Shown in pieces: positions 35,027 through 43,854 of a stretch of 53,708 bases of DNA. Source of the DNA: JAFAGX01 sp035623335 (GTDB taxonomy: Bacteria > Acidobacteriota > Terriglobia > Terriglobales > Acidobacteriaceae); NCBI GenBank assembly GCA_035623335.1, contig DASPTQ010000282.1:1-53708 (forward strand). Reading direction: 5' to 3'. Numbering within the stretch: the stretch's first letter is position 1; each line of letters starts with the position of its first letter. Both the position numbers and the translations under genes were made by a program. The notes under the pieces were generated by a model. That model saw nothing but the letters and a program-made list of their open reading frames with translations. It was not told where the DNA came from and did not search any database.

Positions 35027-36598
35027 ATGCCAAACCTTTGGGCAAGAAAACCACTCCACACCATTCTGTCGGAGGCCGGTGAGACCGGGGAACACAGCCT
35101 GCGACGAGCCCTGGGGCCCACCAACCTGATTTCGCTTGGCATTGGCGCGATCATCGGCACCGGAATCTTCGTGCTGACCGGAACCGCGACGGCCAACCAC
35201 GCGGGGCCGGGCATCATCCTGTCGTTTACGCTGGCGGCGGTGGCGTGCGTATTTGCCGGCCTGTGCTACGCCGAGTTTGCCTCCATGATTCCCGTGGCGG
35301 GTTCGGCCTATACCTATGGATATGCAACCCTGGGAGAATTTATCGCCTGGATCATCGGCTGGGACCTGATTCTGGAATATGCGCTGGGCGCCGCGACGGT
35401 GGCCAGCGGATGGAGTGGATACGTCCTCAGCTTTCTTGCGGAGTTTGGCATCCGCCTCTCGCCCAAATGGGCGGGCGCGCCCGGCACCGTCTTTCTTCTT
35501 TACAACGGTCACTGGGAGCGGCTAACCGCACAATTTACCAAGCTGCTCAATCTCAACCACATCGACATCGCCACCCTCCCCCATCAGTACTCCTCCTTTA
35601 ATTTGTTCGGCTTCATTGGGATCTTGCTCGTCACCGCGGTTCTGGTGATCGGCATCAAGGAGTCGGCCAACTTCAACTCCTTCATTGTCGTCGTGAAAGT
35701 ATGCGTGCTGCTGATATTCCTGGCGCTCGGCGCCAACTACATTCTGGCCCATCGAGCCGAAGCGCAAGCCAATTGGACCCCATTTCTTCCCGAAAATACC
35801 GGACATTATGGGGATTTCGGTTGGTCGGGGATTGCCACCGCCGCGGGCATCATATTCTTCGCCTACATCGGTTTCGACGCGGTATCGACGGCCGCGCAGG
35901 AAGCCAAGAATCCCAAGCGTGATATGCCCATCGGCATACTCGGATCTCTGGTGATCTGTACGATCTTGTACATTCTGGTCGCCGGGGTGCTGACCGGGCT
36001 GGTGAAATATACCAGTCTCGATGTTCCCGATCCCATTGCCATCGGAATCGATATGACGGGGGTCCAGTGGGGCAGCCGGCTGGTCAAGCTCGGCGCCATC
36101 TGCGGGCTCAGCAGCACGATGGTGGTAATGTTGCTGGGACAATCGCGGGTGTTTTTTTCGATGTCGAAGGATGGATTGCTGCCGCAATGGGCCAGCGCCG
36201 TGCACCCCCGCTTCCGCACGCCGTATATCTCGACCATCCTGGTAGGCGTCTGCGTCGCTGCGGTGGCAGCCTTGACCCCGATCAACGTGCTCGGCGAGCT
36301 GGTCTCGATCGGCACCCTGCTGGCCTTCGTGATCGTTTGCAGCGGTGTCTGGATCCTGCGCCGACGTGGAACCGATGTTCCGCGAGCTTTCGTCGCCCCC
36401 TGGATTCCATTCACGCCGATCATGGGCATTACCGTTTCCTTGCTGATGATGTTCAGCTTGGGTTGGCAAACCTGGGCACGGTTGGTGATCTGGCTGGCCA
36501 TTGGCCTGGTCATTTATTTCGCCTACGCCCGGCACCATAGCCGGGTGCAGCTGGCGAATGAGCGGACACCCGCAGGTGCACCGTCGATGGCGGATTAA
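35027..36598 (+). CDS. APC-superfamily amino acid permease (cationic amino acid transporter type)
   Basis: Second permease, 523 residues, beginning immediately after the stop of the first. Family motifs are ISLGIGAIIGTGIFVLTGTA in helix 1, SMIPVAGSAYTYGYATLGEFIAWIIGWDLILEY, then FFAYIGFDAVSTAAQEAKNPKRDMPIGI, close to cationic amino acid transporters (CAT/YfnA type). The large loop between helices 4 and 5 (residues 145-190) is typical of that subgroup. The TGA-ATG junction implies translational coupling. Both may import amino acids from extracellular proteolysis. Confidence 0.88.
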   Translation: MPNLWARKPLHTILSEAGETGEHSLRRALGPTNLISLGIGAIIGTGIFVLTGTATANHAGPGIILSFTLAAVACVFAGLCYAEFASMIPVAGSAYTYGYATLGEFIAWIIGWDLILEYALGAATVASGWSGYVLSFLAEFGIRLSPKWAGAPGTVFLLYNGHWERLTAQFTKLLNLNHIDIATLPHQYSSFNLFGFIGILLVTAVLVIGIKESANFNSFIVVVKVCVLLIFLALGANYILAHRAEAQANWTPFLPENTGHYGDFGWSGIATAAGIIFFAYIGFDAVSTAAQEAKNPKRDMPIGILGSLVICTILYILVAGVLTGLVKYTSLDVPDPIAIGIDMTGVQWGSRLVKLGAICGLSSTMVVMLLGQSRVFFSMSKDGLLPQWASAVHPRFRTPYISTILVGVCVAAVAALTPINVLGELVSIGTLLAFVIVCSGVWILRRRGTDVPRAFVAPWIPFTPIMGITVSLLMMFSLGWQTWARLVIWLAIGLVIYFAYARHHSRVQLANERTPAGAPSMAD

Positions 36599-36780
36599 TT
36601 CCCCTGCGATCGCGTCGCGGCATCTGGCATCCACCGGGAGCAGTGGCGCTCTTATCTGACGAGCAAGCACGAGCACGGCATGCATTCGAATCCCGCCTCC
36701 GAAGATCGGATCGAACCCGGTAAGTTCTTGAGGGGCGGCCCGTTCCCATGGCGGCAGGTCGAAATCGCGGCGGTACGGCC

Positions 36781-38349
36781 ATGAAGGTTGTGACGGCCGC
36801 CGAGATGCGGGACATTGATCGCGTCACCAGCGAGCGGTTTCAAGTACCTTCTTTGACGCTCATGGAAAATGCGGGAACCGCGGTTGCCGACTTCGTACTC
36901 TCGCGCTATCCATGGGCGAGGCGGATCGGGGTAATCTGCGGGAAAGGAAATAACGGGGGAGATGGATTTGTAGCCGCCCGCAAGTTGCTCGACTCGGGGA
37001 GGGAAGTGCGGATTCTATTGCTGGGGGAGCCATCCGAGCTGCAGGGCGATGCCGCGGAGATGTTCAGCCGGCTTCCGGTGTCTCCCCAGTTTGCCCGATC
37101 GAACGAAGAGTTGAACCAGGAACCAGCGCGAGCCGTGTTCGACGGGCACCTCCTCGTGGATGCAATTTTGGGAACAGGCTTCCGCCCGCCGGTTCGAGGC
37201 TTGTATGCGCAGGCCATCCAGCGCCTGAACCAAGGTCGTGTCCCGGTAGTCGCCGTCGATCTTCCCTCCGGCGCGGACGCCGATGTCGTAGGGGAGCAAA
37301 CCGGCGCGGTGGCACGCGCGGATGGGATTATTACCTTCACCGCACCGCGTCCGGCTCATGTTTTCGGTGGCTTGGGTGGGCAACGGACCAGAATCGCGCC
37401 CATCGGTTCCCCCCAGGAGGCCGTAGTATCGTCCCTGCACCTGAATTTGATCACCGCCCACGATATCGCTCCCCTCGTCGGGTCGAGACCTCGAGAGTCG
37501 AACAAGGGAAGCTTTGGACACGTGCTGGTCGTCGGGGGATCACTCGGAAAAGCGGGGGCGGCGGCCATGGCCGGGATGTCGGCCTTGCGAGTGGGCGCCG
37601 GCCTATCCACGATCGCAACCCCGAAATCGGTGCTGCCGACCGTTGCAGGATTCCATCCGGAGGTGATGACCGAGCCACTCGAGGAGACCGATGCCGGCAC
37701 GATTTCCCTGCGCGCTCTTGCGCAGCTCGAGGCGGTGGCGACGGGTAAGAATGTGCTGGCCTTGGGACCAGGAATTTCCCGCAACCCGGAAACCTCTGAA
37801 TTGGTGCGAGCGCTGGTGAAGCAATGGAAGGGTTTGCTCGTGCTCGACGCCGACGGACTGAACGCCTTTGCCGGACTGGCCAGCGAACTGGACGGAAACG
37901 GTAAGTCGCTGGTGATTACTCCGCATCCCGGAGAGATGGCTCGCTTGACCGGCATGAGCATCACTGCCATCCAACGCGATCGGATCAACGTGGCGCGAAG
38001 CTTTGCCCACGAGCACAACTTGATTGTGGTGCTAAAAGGGCATCGCACGTTGGCAGCTGAACCGAAGGGGGAAGTGTGGGTCAACCCCACCGGCAACCCG
38101 GGCATGGCGACCGGAGGCACGGGCGATATTCTTACGGGCATGGTGGCAGGAATGATGGCGCAGAATCCCCAGCGCACGTTGCAGGCGGTGATCGCTGCCG
38201 TTTTCCTCCACGGAGGCGCGGGCGACGTAGTGGAGGAGACCTTGGGGGAACACTCGCTGGTCGCGACGGATCTCCTGAGCGGGTTGCCGGAGGCATTCCG
38301 GCGGGTGCGCACGGCGGGGGATCAGCCCTATATCGAGATCGCGGCTTGA
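36781..38349 (+). CDS. nnr: Bifunctional NAD(P)H-hydrate epimerase / ADP-dependent dehydratase
   Basis: Repairs damaged (hydrated) NADH and NADPH. The N-terminal YjeF-type epimerase domain (residues 1-215) includes VVTAAEMRDIDRVTS and GKGNNGGDGFVAARKLLDSG. The C-terminal ribokinase-like domain (about 225-520) is the dehydratase, with GSLGKAGAAAMAGMSALRVGAGL, ITPHPGEMARL and NPTGNPGMATGGTGDILTGMVAG. ATG 36781 is chosen because it starts directly at the conserved N-terminus; ATG 36748 adds 11 residues. In many bacteria tsaE is next; here pilZ and an S53 peptidase lie between. Confidence 0.95.
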   Translation: MKVVTAAEMRDIDRVTSERFQVPSLTLMENAGTAVADFVLSRYPWARRIGVICGKGNNGGDGFVAARKLLDSGREVRILLLGEPSELQGDAAEMFSRLPVSPQFARSNEELNQEPARAVFDGHLLVDAILGTGFRPPVRGLYAQAIQRLNQGRVPVVAVDLPSGADADVVGEQTGAVARADGIITFTAPRPAHVFGGLGGQRTRIAPIGSPQEAVVSSLHLNLITAHDIAPLVGSRPRESNKGSFGHVLVVGGSLGKAGAAAMAGMSALRVGAGLSTIATPKSVLPTVAGFHPEVMTEPLEETDAGTISLRALAQLEAVATGKNVLALGPGISRNPETSELVRALVKQWKGLLVLDADGLNAFAGLASELDGNGKSLVITPHPGEMARLTGMSITAIQRDRINVARSFAHEHNLIVVLKGHRTLAAEPKGEVWVNPTGNPGMATGGTGDILTGMVAGMMAQNPQRTLQAVIAAVFLHGGAGDVVEETLGEHSLVATDLLSGLPEAFRRVRTAGDQPYIEIAA

Positions 38350-38542
38350 CTGATGTCGAGTGGAAAAGCGGGCTTCGCTAGGGCGTGCACGAGAAACTTT
38401 CCGAATTGGATCAAGGCGGATTGCACAAGTACCCGATAGCTGCTCTTTGCTCTCCCAAGTAGTACTACGAACTTCCGAACAAAGTCGGGCCTGGTCTTAG
38501 GGCTTCCGTAATCTCGCTGTAGTGTCATTTTGCGTGGGACAG

Positions 38543-38548
38543 TATAAG
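38543..38548 (+). promoter_or_regulatory. -10-like hexamer 5 nt before pilZ
   Basis: TATAAG ends 5 nt before ATG 38554. There is no Shine-Dalgarno sequence between them. The spacing predicts transcription starting at the initiation codon. Confidence 0.4.
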
Positions 38549-38553
38549 AGGCT

Positions 38554-38922
38554 ATGACCCACTTCCCACGGCCCCACCGCAATCGTCGCGCGACCCGAAT
38601 CCGCCTGGCCAATACGATTCCGGCTCTGGTCAGTCTGGACGGCGGAGAACATGCGCAAGGCAAACTCCAAACTCTTTCGTTAAACGGCGGCCTTTTGCAG
38701 CTGGCCCAAGCTCTCGAAGCTGGCGATTTTGTTGAGATTTCCTTTCAGACAGAGGGCGGAGCGGTGCGGGGAACGGCCGAGATGCTGCCTCCTCTCCAGG
38801 TTTCAGCGCGGACCACGTTGCAGGCATTCCGATTCGTCGTGCTCGAGGATAAAGATCACGAAGCCATACGCTCGATGGTGGATTCGAGCGTGAAGCAAGA
38901 TTTGCCGTCGAGAACTTCCTGA
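38554..38922 (+). CDS. PilZ-domain-like protein
   Basis: Small cytoplasmic protein of 122 residues with the layout of PilZ c-di-GMP receptors: an Arg-rich N-terminus NRRATRIRL matching RxxxR, then a six-stranded barrel (TIPALVSLDGG, GDFVEISFQTEGGAV, AFRFVVLEDKDHEAI). The second motif, normally DxSxxG, reads TLSLNGG, so the Asp is missing; c-di-GMP binding is in doubt. It may act as a protein-interaction module. Upstream hexamer TATAAG suggests a leaderless transcript. Confidence 0.7.
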   Translation: MTHFPRPHRNRRATRIRLANTIPALVSLDGGEHAQGKLQTLSLNGGLLQLAQALEAGDFVEISFQTEGGAVRGTAEMLPPLQVSARTTLQAFRFVVLEDKDHEAIRSMVDSSVKQDLPSRTS

Positions 38923-39488
38923 GTTCGCCCTCCCGACGAGGTTCAACCAGGATTGAACGGCAGCCGCCCGAGACCTTCGCTGGCCTCGAGCGATCGCTCG
39001 TCCGCGCCGCGCTCGACCACCGACGAGAACGGAAAATTAAGTTGGCCCGAGTCCTGACAAGCAAGGAACGATGTCAAGATCGGGTAATCGACTTAGGAAG
39101 AAAGGCCCTGGACTAACTTCTTAGCTCGCAAGGATCAAAGTCCGGTAAGGAACGACCGATCGGGCGAGTCGACCGCGTTACACTCCAACTGCATGAACGC
39201 CGTGAGGGCCCGCCCCATCTTTTTTCCCCGTAAGGCGAAAGGTCGAATTGTCCGGTGACCATTACCCGTGGATAACAGGCTTACCAAAGTTCGAGTGGCT
39301 GAAAACCTGGCCAGTACCGACAGGTACCGACACAGCTGCCCCTCGATACGAAGACACTAACAGCCTCCCCAAAGAGGCGATTGGGCGCTGGAGTCGGCAG
39401 CCCCGTCCAAGCCAATGTCGGAAGCTTGTGCGCAGGCTGCCGTTCCACCAGCGCCGGTACCGGTGCGACCCAATACCGGGCCGAGGGT
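38923..39488. other. Convergent intergenic region with palindromes
   Basis: Between the stop of pilZ and that of the minus-strand S53 gene. It holds GTTCAA/TTGAAC (38941-38946 and 38953-38958), the 14-bp palindrome CGAGCGATCGCTCG (38987-39000), and a near-palindrome GCGCCGGTACCGGTGC (39451-39466). The rest shows no convincing coding frame; a small RNA is possible but not supported. Confidence 0.35.
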
Positions 39489-41555
39489 TTAGGGTTTGGT
39501 CTGTGCCACTACTCCGTTGACGAACGCTACTCCTTTGGGAGTGCCGACACCGGTCACATTGTCCCATCCGGGCGCGGTCGTGAGCGATGAGTCGGTACCA
39601 AATGTCAAAACGTCCCAGCGGGTCGAGATGGGGCTGTTGTAGAGCGCGCTGATGAACAGTTTCGTGTTTTGAAGCGGTCCTGCCAGATCATCCGCCGTTT
39701 CAACGATGGTGGTGGGAGGATTGCCGGGCAGCGTAATGACTCCTGTCACGTTATGTGCAGAACTCATTGGTACTATGTCCGAGATAGCATTCGCAGGCAG
39801 ATTGTAGAGGTATGGCGCGGCCTGACCTAAGGCCATCTTGGCTGCCTGATTGGCAAGTGCCCACAGCCCGGAGAACATCGGACAAGACAGGCTGGTGCCA
39901 CCAAAGACTTCCACCACTTGCTCTCCGCTGACGGGGTCCGTAATTACGACTTCCGCCCCTGTCTGCGGGTCGGCTTCCATGGCGATATCCGGAACCTTAC
40001 GAAACTTGCCGGACAACTTTTTCTGGAAAGACGGCTTAGCGTAGACGACGCTGGTTCCTCCGCCGGAGCCTTCCTGGAAGCCAAATACAAGCGGTGGGAC
40101 AACGGGAGGATTCGGGGAGGGATCGGTGATTCGAGTTAGGTTGAGGCCCCACCCGGTTTGGAACTTGATCGTGTTGTTAGGGTTCAAGAACAGGCTGGTA
40201 CCGCCGACCCCGGTGGCAAATGGTGAGTTGGCGTTAGCGATGACAGAGGGAGCGTTGATTCCGAACTCTTGATCGACGGCCAGGAAATCGCCGTCGTCAC
40301 CAGAAGAAACATCCAAGGAAATGCCGAGCGATGCCGCCATCTCCGCTAAGAGGTTTTCGACCACCAGTTCAGAAGGCAGCAACTCTGCTAACACCACCTC
40401 TGGAAATCCGAAGCTATTGGATATTACGTTGCCGAGCAGGTTATCGATGGCAAACAGATTGGCAATGTCGAGATTGTCAAAGTCGTTGGTCTTCGCTAAC
40501 ACCAGCGCCAGGTTGGCGCCCGGAGCCATCGCGTGCGACCACTCCACGTCGAGCGTAGTTTCGAAGTTCCAAAGCCCCGCCATGCAGGCCGATCCACAGT
40601 TCGCCGACCCGTTGGGTTTGAAGATTTGAAAGTTGGCTGACGTGAGGGAAGGGAGTCCATTCAGTCGGGAGAACGTATTCGCGTCGCTGAAGATGGTATT
40701 CGAGCCAAAAGCATCGACGATGACTACGGTCTGTCCAGTGCCATCCAGGCCTTTGCTGTGCAGGGTATCCACCCCGTATGCGTGTTGCATTTCCGCCGCA
40801 TCATATCCGCAAGGAGCCTGATTGGGAGGCACAGAATCGATGTCCGCGCCATAGCGATTCCCGGTGTACACGGCTGAGGGACCGCCACCGGCGGTTGTGA
40901 ATTTCACGGTTTGCGGCGGCCGGAAACAGTTTGCAGTGAAGACAAGTCCATCCGGACTCACGGACGAGAGCGGAATTCCAGAGATGGACCGGCCATCAAC
41001 ACTCGCGGGACGTTTCACGAAGGACGTGTACTTAAAGTCGTCGAATCCCTGGACCGCCGCGATGACGGAGCCAACCTGCCCGGCGACAAAAGGCTCAGCG
41101 GACGCCGCTCGGTGCACCTCGCCGTTAAGGGTAAAACGGCTAATCTGAACCTGGAACGCCTTCTCAATGTCGGCGATCGGACCTTCTGCCCTGACGTAGT
41201 GGTTGTTCTTTTCCGTCGCGGTGACTTTCAAACCGTGAGCCACGAGGAAGTCGTGCACCATGACCTCCTCTTCGGAGCTCGGAGCAAAATTGGCGTTGTA
41301 CTGCTCCGGCGTCAGCCAATGGTGATAGTTCGCGGAACTCTGGTCATACATTTGCCGGACTAGACTGTCGAGCGCCGCCTGGTTGCGCTGCTTCAACCAA
41401 ACCGTTATGGAAATGGACTTGGCCGGATCTTCAGGGACAACATTCTTTACATTCTGGGGAATGCCTGCGAAGCCAGAACCCACCATCAGCGTCACCACTG
41501 CGAACCAAGTGCACAGCAAAATTCGAATTTGAGACAGACCTGTAGGACATAACAT
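39489..41555 (-). CDS. S53 (sedolisin/kumamolisin-type) serine-carboxyl peptidase precursor
   Basis: Secreted acid-acting endopeptidase, 688 residues. A signal peptide (ILLCTWFAVVTLMVGSGFAG) precedes an activation domain (about residues 40-180) with YHHWLTPEQYNANFAPS and YVRAEGPIADIEKAF. The catalytic domain has E332 and D336 in FETTLDVEWSHAMAPGA, D420 in SSGDDGD as the oxyanion Asp, and S555 in GGTSLSCPMF. The C-terminal WDNVTGVGTPKG is the Ca-site motif. These proteases work extracellularly at low pH, fitting an acid-tolerant soil bacterium. It lies alone on the minus strand between nnr/pilZ and tsaE. Confidence 0.93.
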   Translation of the reverse strand: MLCPTGLSQIRILLCTWFAVVTLMVGSGFAGIPQNVKNVVPEDPAKSISITVWLKQRNQAALDSLVRQMYDQSSANYHHWLTPEQYNANFAPSSEEEVMVHDFLVAHGLKVTATEKNNHYVRAEGPIADIEKAFQVQISRFTLNGEVHRAASAEPFVAGQVGSVIAAVQGFDDFKYTSFVKRPASVDGRSISGIPLSSVSPDGLVFTANCFRPPQTVKFTTAGGGPSAVYTGNRYGADIDSVPPNQAPCGYDAAEMQHAYGVDTLHSKGLDGTGQTVVIVDAFGSNTIFSDANTFSRLNGLPSLTSANFQIFKPNGSANCGSACMAGLWNFETTLDVEWSHAMAPGANLALVLAKTNDFDNLDIANLFAIDNLLGNVISNSFGFPEVVLAELLPSELVVENLLAEMAASLGISLDVSSGDDGDFLAVDQEFGINAPSVIANANSPFATGVGGTSLFLNPNNTIKFQTGWGLNLTRITDPSPNPPVVPPLVFGFQEGSGGGTSVVYAKPSFQKKLSGKFRKVPDIAMEADPQTGAEVVITDPVSGEQVVEVFGGTSLSCPMFSGLWALANQAAKMALGQAAPYLYNLPANAISDIVPMSSAHNVTGVITLPGNPPTTIVETADDLAGPLQNTKLFISALYNSPISTRWDVLTFGTDSSLTTAPGWDNVTGVGTPKGVAFVNGVVAQTKP

Positions 41556-41623
41556 GTTGCACTCCTAATCTGAGAGGACGTAAACGAGTCATCGCCGTCG
41601 CTAGTTGTTTGGGGTTGGGTAAA

Positions 41624-41664
41624 ACGTGCGACATTTCGTCGGCAATCCGACGGTCATCGCACGT
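41624..41664 (-). promoter_or_regulatory. Nested hairpin upstream of the S53 peptidase
   Basis: ACGTGCGA (41624-41631) pairs with TCGCACGT (41657-41664), and inside it CGTCGG (41637-41642) pairs with CCGACG (41647-41652) around a CAAT loop. Both stems are perfect. It lies 69-109 bp upstream of the S53 start, in the likely 5' leader or operator of that gene. Confidence 0.45.
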
Positions 41665-41922
41665 CGCATGCTTGCGCGAGTTGACGGGCAGGCATGTTAC
41701 AGGCCGCAACTACGTCATGTCAACCAATGTTAGTGTTAAAAAATTGTCATTAGCCGTCGCTGAAACGCCTGGGCCTTGCCCTTGAAACCCCTTGTCGGGC
41801 TTGGTCACCCACCGCTTGGGGTAACAAACTAATAATCTTCGGATTCGAGCTTCCGGGCGGGGAGCCTGGCTCCGCGCGCATCAAGGTCTTCGATACTCCT
41901 GCAGTTGACGGAAAGCACTGGC

Positions 41923-41928
41923 TATACT
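41923..41928 (+). promoter_or_regulatory. -10-like hexamer 7 nt before tsaE
   Basis: TATACT ends 7 nt before GTG 41936; no Shine-Dalgarno sequence is present. A TTGACG at 41905-41910 is only 12 nt upstream of the hexamer, too close to be its -35. Leaderless transcription is the likely reading. Confidence 0.4.
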
Positions 41929-41935
41929 GGGTTTT

Positions 41936-42370
41936 GTGAGCGAGAGGCGAGAATTCGTGACCCATTCCCCTGAGGAAACGGTGGCGCTGGGGCGGGAATT
42001 GGTCGCACTGCTGACGCCGCCGAAGCTCGTCGTACTGCGAGGCAGTCTCGGCGCAGGTAAGACAACCTTGGTCAAGGGCATTGCCGAGGGGTTCGATGCC
42101 GCAGCCGAAGACGAGGTGACCAGCCCCACCTTTACTCTGGTCCACGAATATCGCGGGCCCTCGGTCAATGTCTATCATATCGATCTGTACCGGGTGGACA
42201 CTCCACGCCAGCTCGAGACCTTGGGCCTCGACGATCTGGTAGGGGAACATAATCTCCTGCTGGTGGAATGGGGTGACAAGTTCTCCCGGTTCGTCAACGA
42301 GAGTGATCTCGAAATTGCGCTCGAGAGAATGGGTGAGAATGACCGGAAGGTCAGGGTGTTTGCCCGGTAA
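41936..42370 (+). CDS. tsaE: tRNA threonylcarbamoyladenosine biosynthesis ATPase TsaE
   Basis: P-loop ATPase that resets the TsaBD complex making the t6A modification of tRNAs reading ANN codons. 144 residues: Walker A GSLGAGKTTLVKGIAEG, then DEVTSPTFTLVHEYRG and YHIDLYRVDTPRQLETLGLDD, and the Walker B-like LLLVEWGDKF. GTG 41936 is the likely start with no ribosome site. tsaB, tsaC and tsaD are not in the window. In many genomes this gene follows nnr directly. Confidence 0.92.
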   Translation: MSERREFVTHSPEETVALGRELVALLTPPKLVVLRGSLGAGKTTLVKGIAEGFDAAAEDEVTSPTFTLVHEYRGPSVNVYHIDLYRVDTPRQLETLGLDDLVGEHNLLLVEWGDKFSRFVNESDLEIALERMGENDRKVRVFAR

Positions 42371-42435
42371 TCGATGCCGACGGCGCGATTTTCGACCGCC
42401 CTCAATCCGGACCAAAGAGCGGGTAGGACGATTTC

Positions 42436-42954
42436 ATGGATCAGGCCGACCACAAGTTCGGTAAGCCCAACCCCAAGGCCCCGGCAGCGCTCTCTCAGTT
42501 TGCCTTTCTCATCGGCAAATGGCGGTGCGCCGCCAAGGTAAGGTTGGCCAATGGGGAATGGCAGACGTTCGAAGCAACCTGGCTAGGTCGCTTCATCCTG
42601 GACGGCTATGTCATCGCCGACGAGTACCGGATGACAGACTCCTCGGGAGAGCTGATCGTACTCGGTATCAATTTCCGCTCCTATGACGCCAGCAAGCAGA
42701 TTTGGAACATCAGATGGCTCAACGCGCTGACGGGAACGTGGAACGAGCTCGGACGGGAGGAGCTAGGAGGAGTCAAGTTCGACGGCCCATCCGTCAGCTA
42801 CGTGTTCCAAGAGCCGGTGGCCGCCAACGTCTATACCCGCGCCACCTACAAGAATATTTCTAAGATGCACTTCACCTGGCGAGGCGAAAAATCTGAGGAC
42901 CGGAAGGCCTGGAGCGTGTTCATGGTGGTTGAGGCCTATCGCAGCTCGCAGTAG
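42436..42954 (+). CDS. DUF1579-like lipocalin-fold protein
   Basis: 172-residue protein with strands FAFLIGKWRCAAKVRL, WQTFEATWLGRFILDGYVIADEYRM, VLGINFRSYDASKQIWNIRWLNALTGTW and MHFTWRGEKS, the pattern of DUF1579 lipocalin-like barrels. No signal peptide is present, so it is probably cytoplasmic. It has an AGGA ribosome site and follows tsaE by 65 bp. Ligand and function are unknown. Confidence 0.65.
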   Translation: MDQADHKFGKPNPKAPAALSQFAFLIGKWRCAAKVRLANGEWQTFEATWLGRFILDGYVIADEYRMTDSSGELIVLGINFRSYDASKQIWNIRWLNALTGTWNELGREELGGVKFDGPSVSYVFQEPVAANVYTRATYKNISKMHFTWRGEKSEDRKAWSVFMVVEAYRSSQ

Positions 42955-42990
42955 GCCGGCATCCGGAGTCCCGGTCAGGCCGGTTGTCGA

Positions 42991-43761
42991 TCAGAATCCC
43001 ATGATGTTGTAACCACAGTCGACGTAAAGGACTTCGCCGGTAATCCCCGAGCTTGCGTCGGAAGCCAGGAAGATGCCGGTGGAACCGATCTCCGCTACTT
43101 CAACGTTGCGTCCGAGCGGGGCGCGTTCGAGGTGAGACTTGAGCATGTCTCCAAAGCCGGAGATACCGCGAGCGGCCAAGGTTTTGATGGGTCCGGCGGA
43201 AATGGCGTTGACCCGAATCTTTCGTTTACCCAGGTCATAGGCGAGATAGCGAACCGTACACTCCAGGGCAGCCTTGGCCACTCCCATCACGTTGTAATGG
43301 GGCACGACCTTTTCCGCTCCGTAGTACGTCATGGTAATGATGCTGCCGCCATCCTCCATCAAGGGGGCAGCGGCTCGGGCTAATGCGATCAGGGAATACA
43401 CACTGACATCATGGGCAATGCGGAAACCCTCGCGAGTGGTATCGAGAAAATTGCCCTTGAGTTCATCGGGGGGAGCAAAAGCCACGCTATGCACGAGCAC
43501 ATGCAGCTTGCCGTAGCGTTCTTTGAGTTGGACAAACAATCGCTCGATCTCGACGTCCCGGCTTACATCGCACATGAAGGCTTCTGCGCCGGGAAGCGAA
43601 AGAATCAGGTCTTTGGCCTCTTGCTCTAGACGCTCGTTCTGATAGGTCATGGCGAGCTTGGCCCCGGCGCCATGCAACCCTTGAGCTATCGACCAGGCAA
43701 TACTGCGTTTGTTAGCCACCCCAAAGACAACCGCATTATGACCTTCAAGGCTGGTGGGCAT
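42991..43761 (-). CDS. fabI: Enoyl-[acyl-carrier-protein] reductase (NADH), FabI-type
   Basis: Last reductive step of each fatty-acid elongation cycle; SDR fold. 256 residues from ATG 43761. The nucleotide site is AVVFGVANKRSIAWSIAQG, with Asp in FMCDVSRDVE and the loop HSVAFAPPDELKGNF. The catalytic pair Y-x6-K sits in HYNVMGVAKAALE, and the substrate loop is ISAGPIKTLAARGI. This is the target class of diazaborines and triclosan. TATTCT (43768-43773) ends 6 nt before the start codon with no ribosome site, suggesting a leaderless transcript. Confidence 0.93.
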   Translation of the reverse strand: MPTSLEGHNAVVFGVANKRSIAWSIAQGLHGAGAKLAMTYQNERLEQEAKDLILSLPGAEAFMCDVSRDVEIERLFVQLKERYGKLHVLVHSVAFAPPDELKGNFLDTTREGFRIAHDVSVYSLIALARAAAPLMEDGGSIITMTYYGAEKVVPHYNVMGVAKAALECTVRYLAYDLGKRKIRVNAISAGPIKTLAARGISGFGDMLKSHLERAPLGRNVEVAEIGSTGIFLASDASSGITGEVLYVDCGYNIMGF

Positions 43762-43767
43762 GGTGGA

Positions 43768-43773
43768 AGAATA
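43768..43773 (-). promoter_or_regulatory. -10-like hexamer 6 nt before fabI
   Basis: On the minus strand TATTCT is separated from ATG 43761 by TCCACC. There is no purine-rich ribosome site. The same geometry appears before tsaE, the PilZ-like gene, the M24 peptidase and the POTRA gene. Confidence 0.35.
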
Positions 43774-43854
43774 ACAGCTGATTGCGGTTCCGCACCACCG
43801 CCGCGCGACCGCCACGATTCCATTCGACGGTCGAAGTCCTCGGAAATCAACTTT

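Noticed and set aside
35522..36685. Long minus-strand frame opposite the second permease
   Set aside because: Composition is His/Gln/Asp-rich, the typical reverse translation of a membrane protein gene.
41905..41928. Classical TTGACG/TATACT promoter before tsaE
   Set aside because: The two hexamers are 12 nt apart, too close for sigma-70 recognition; only the -10 is kept.
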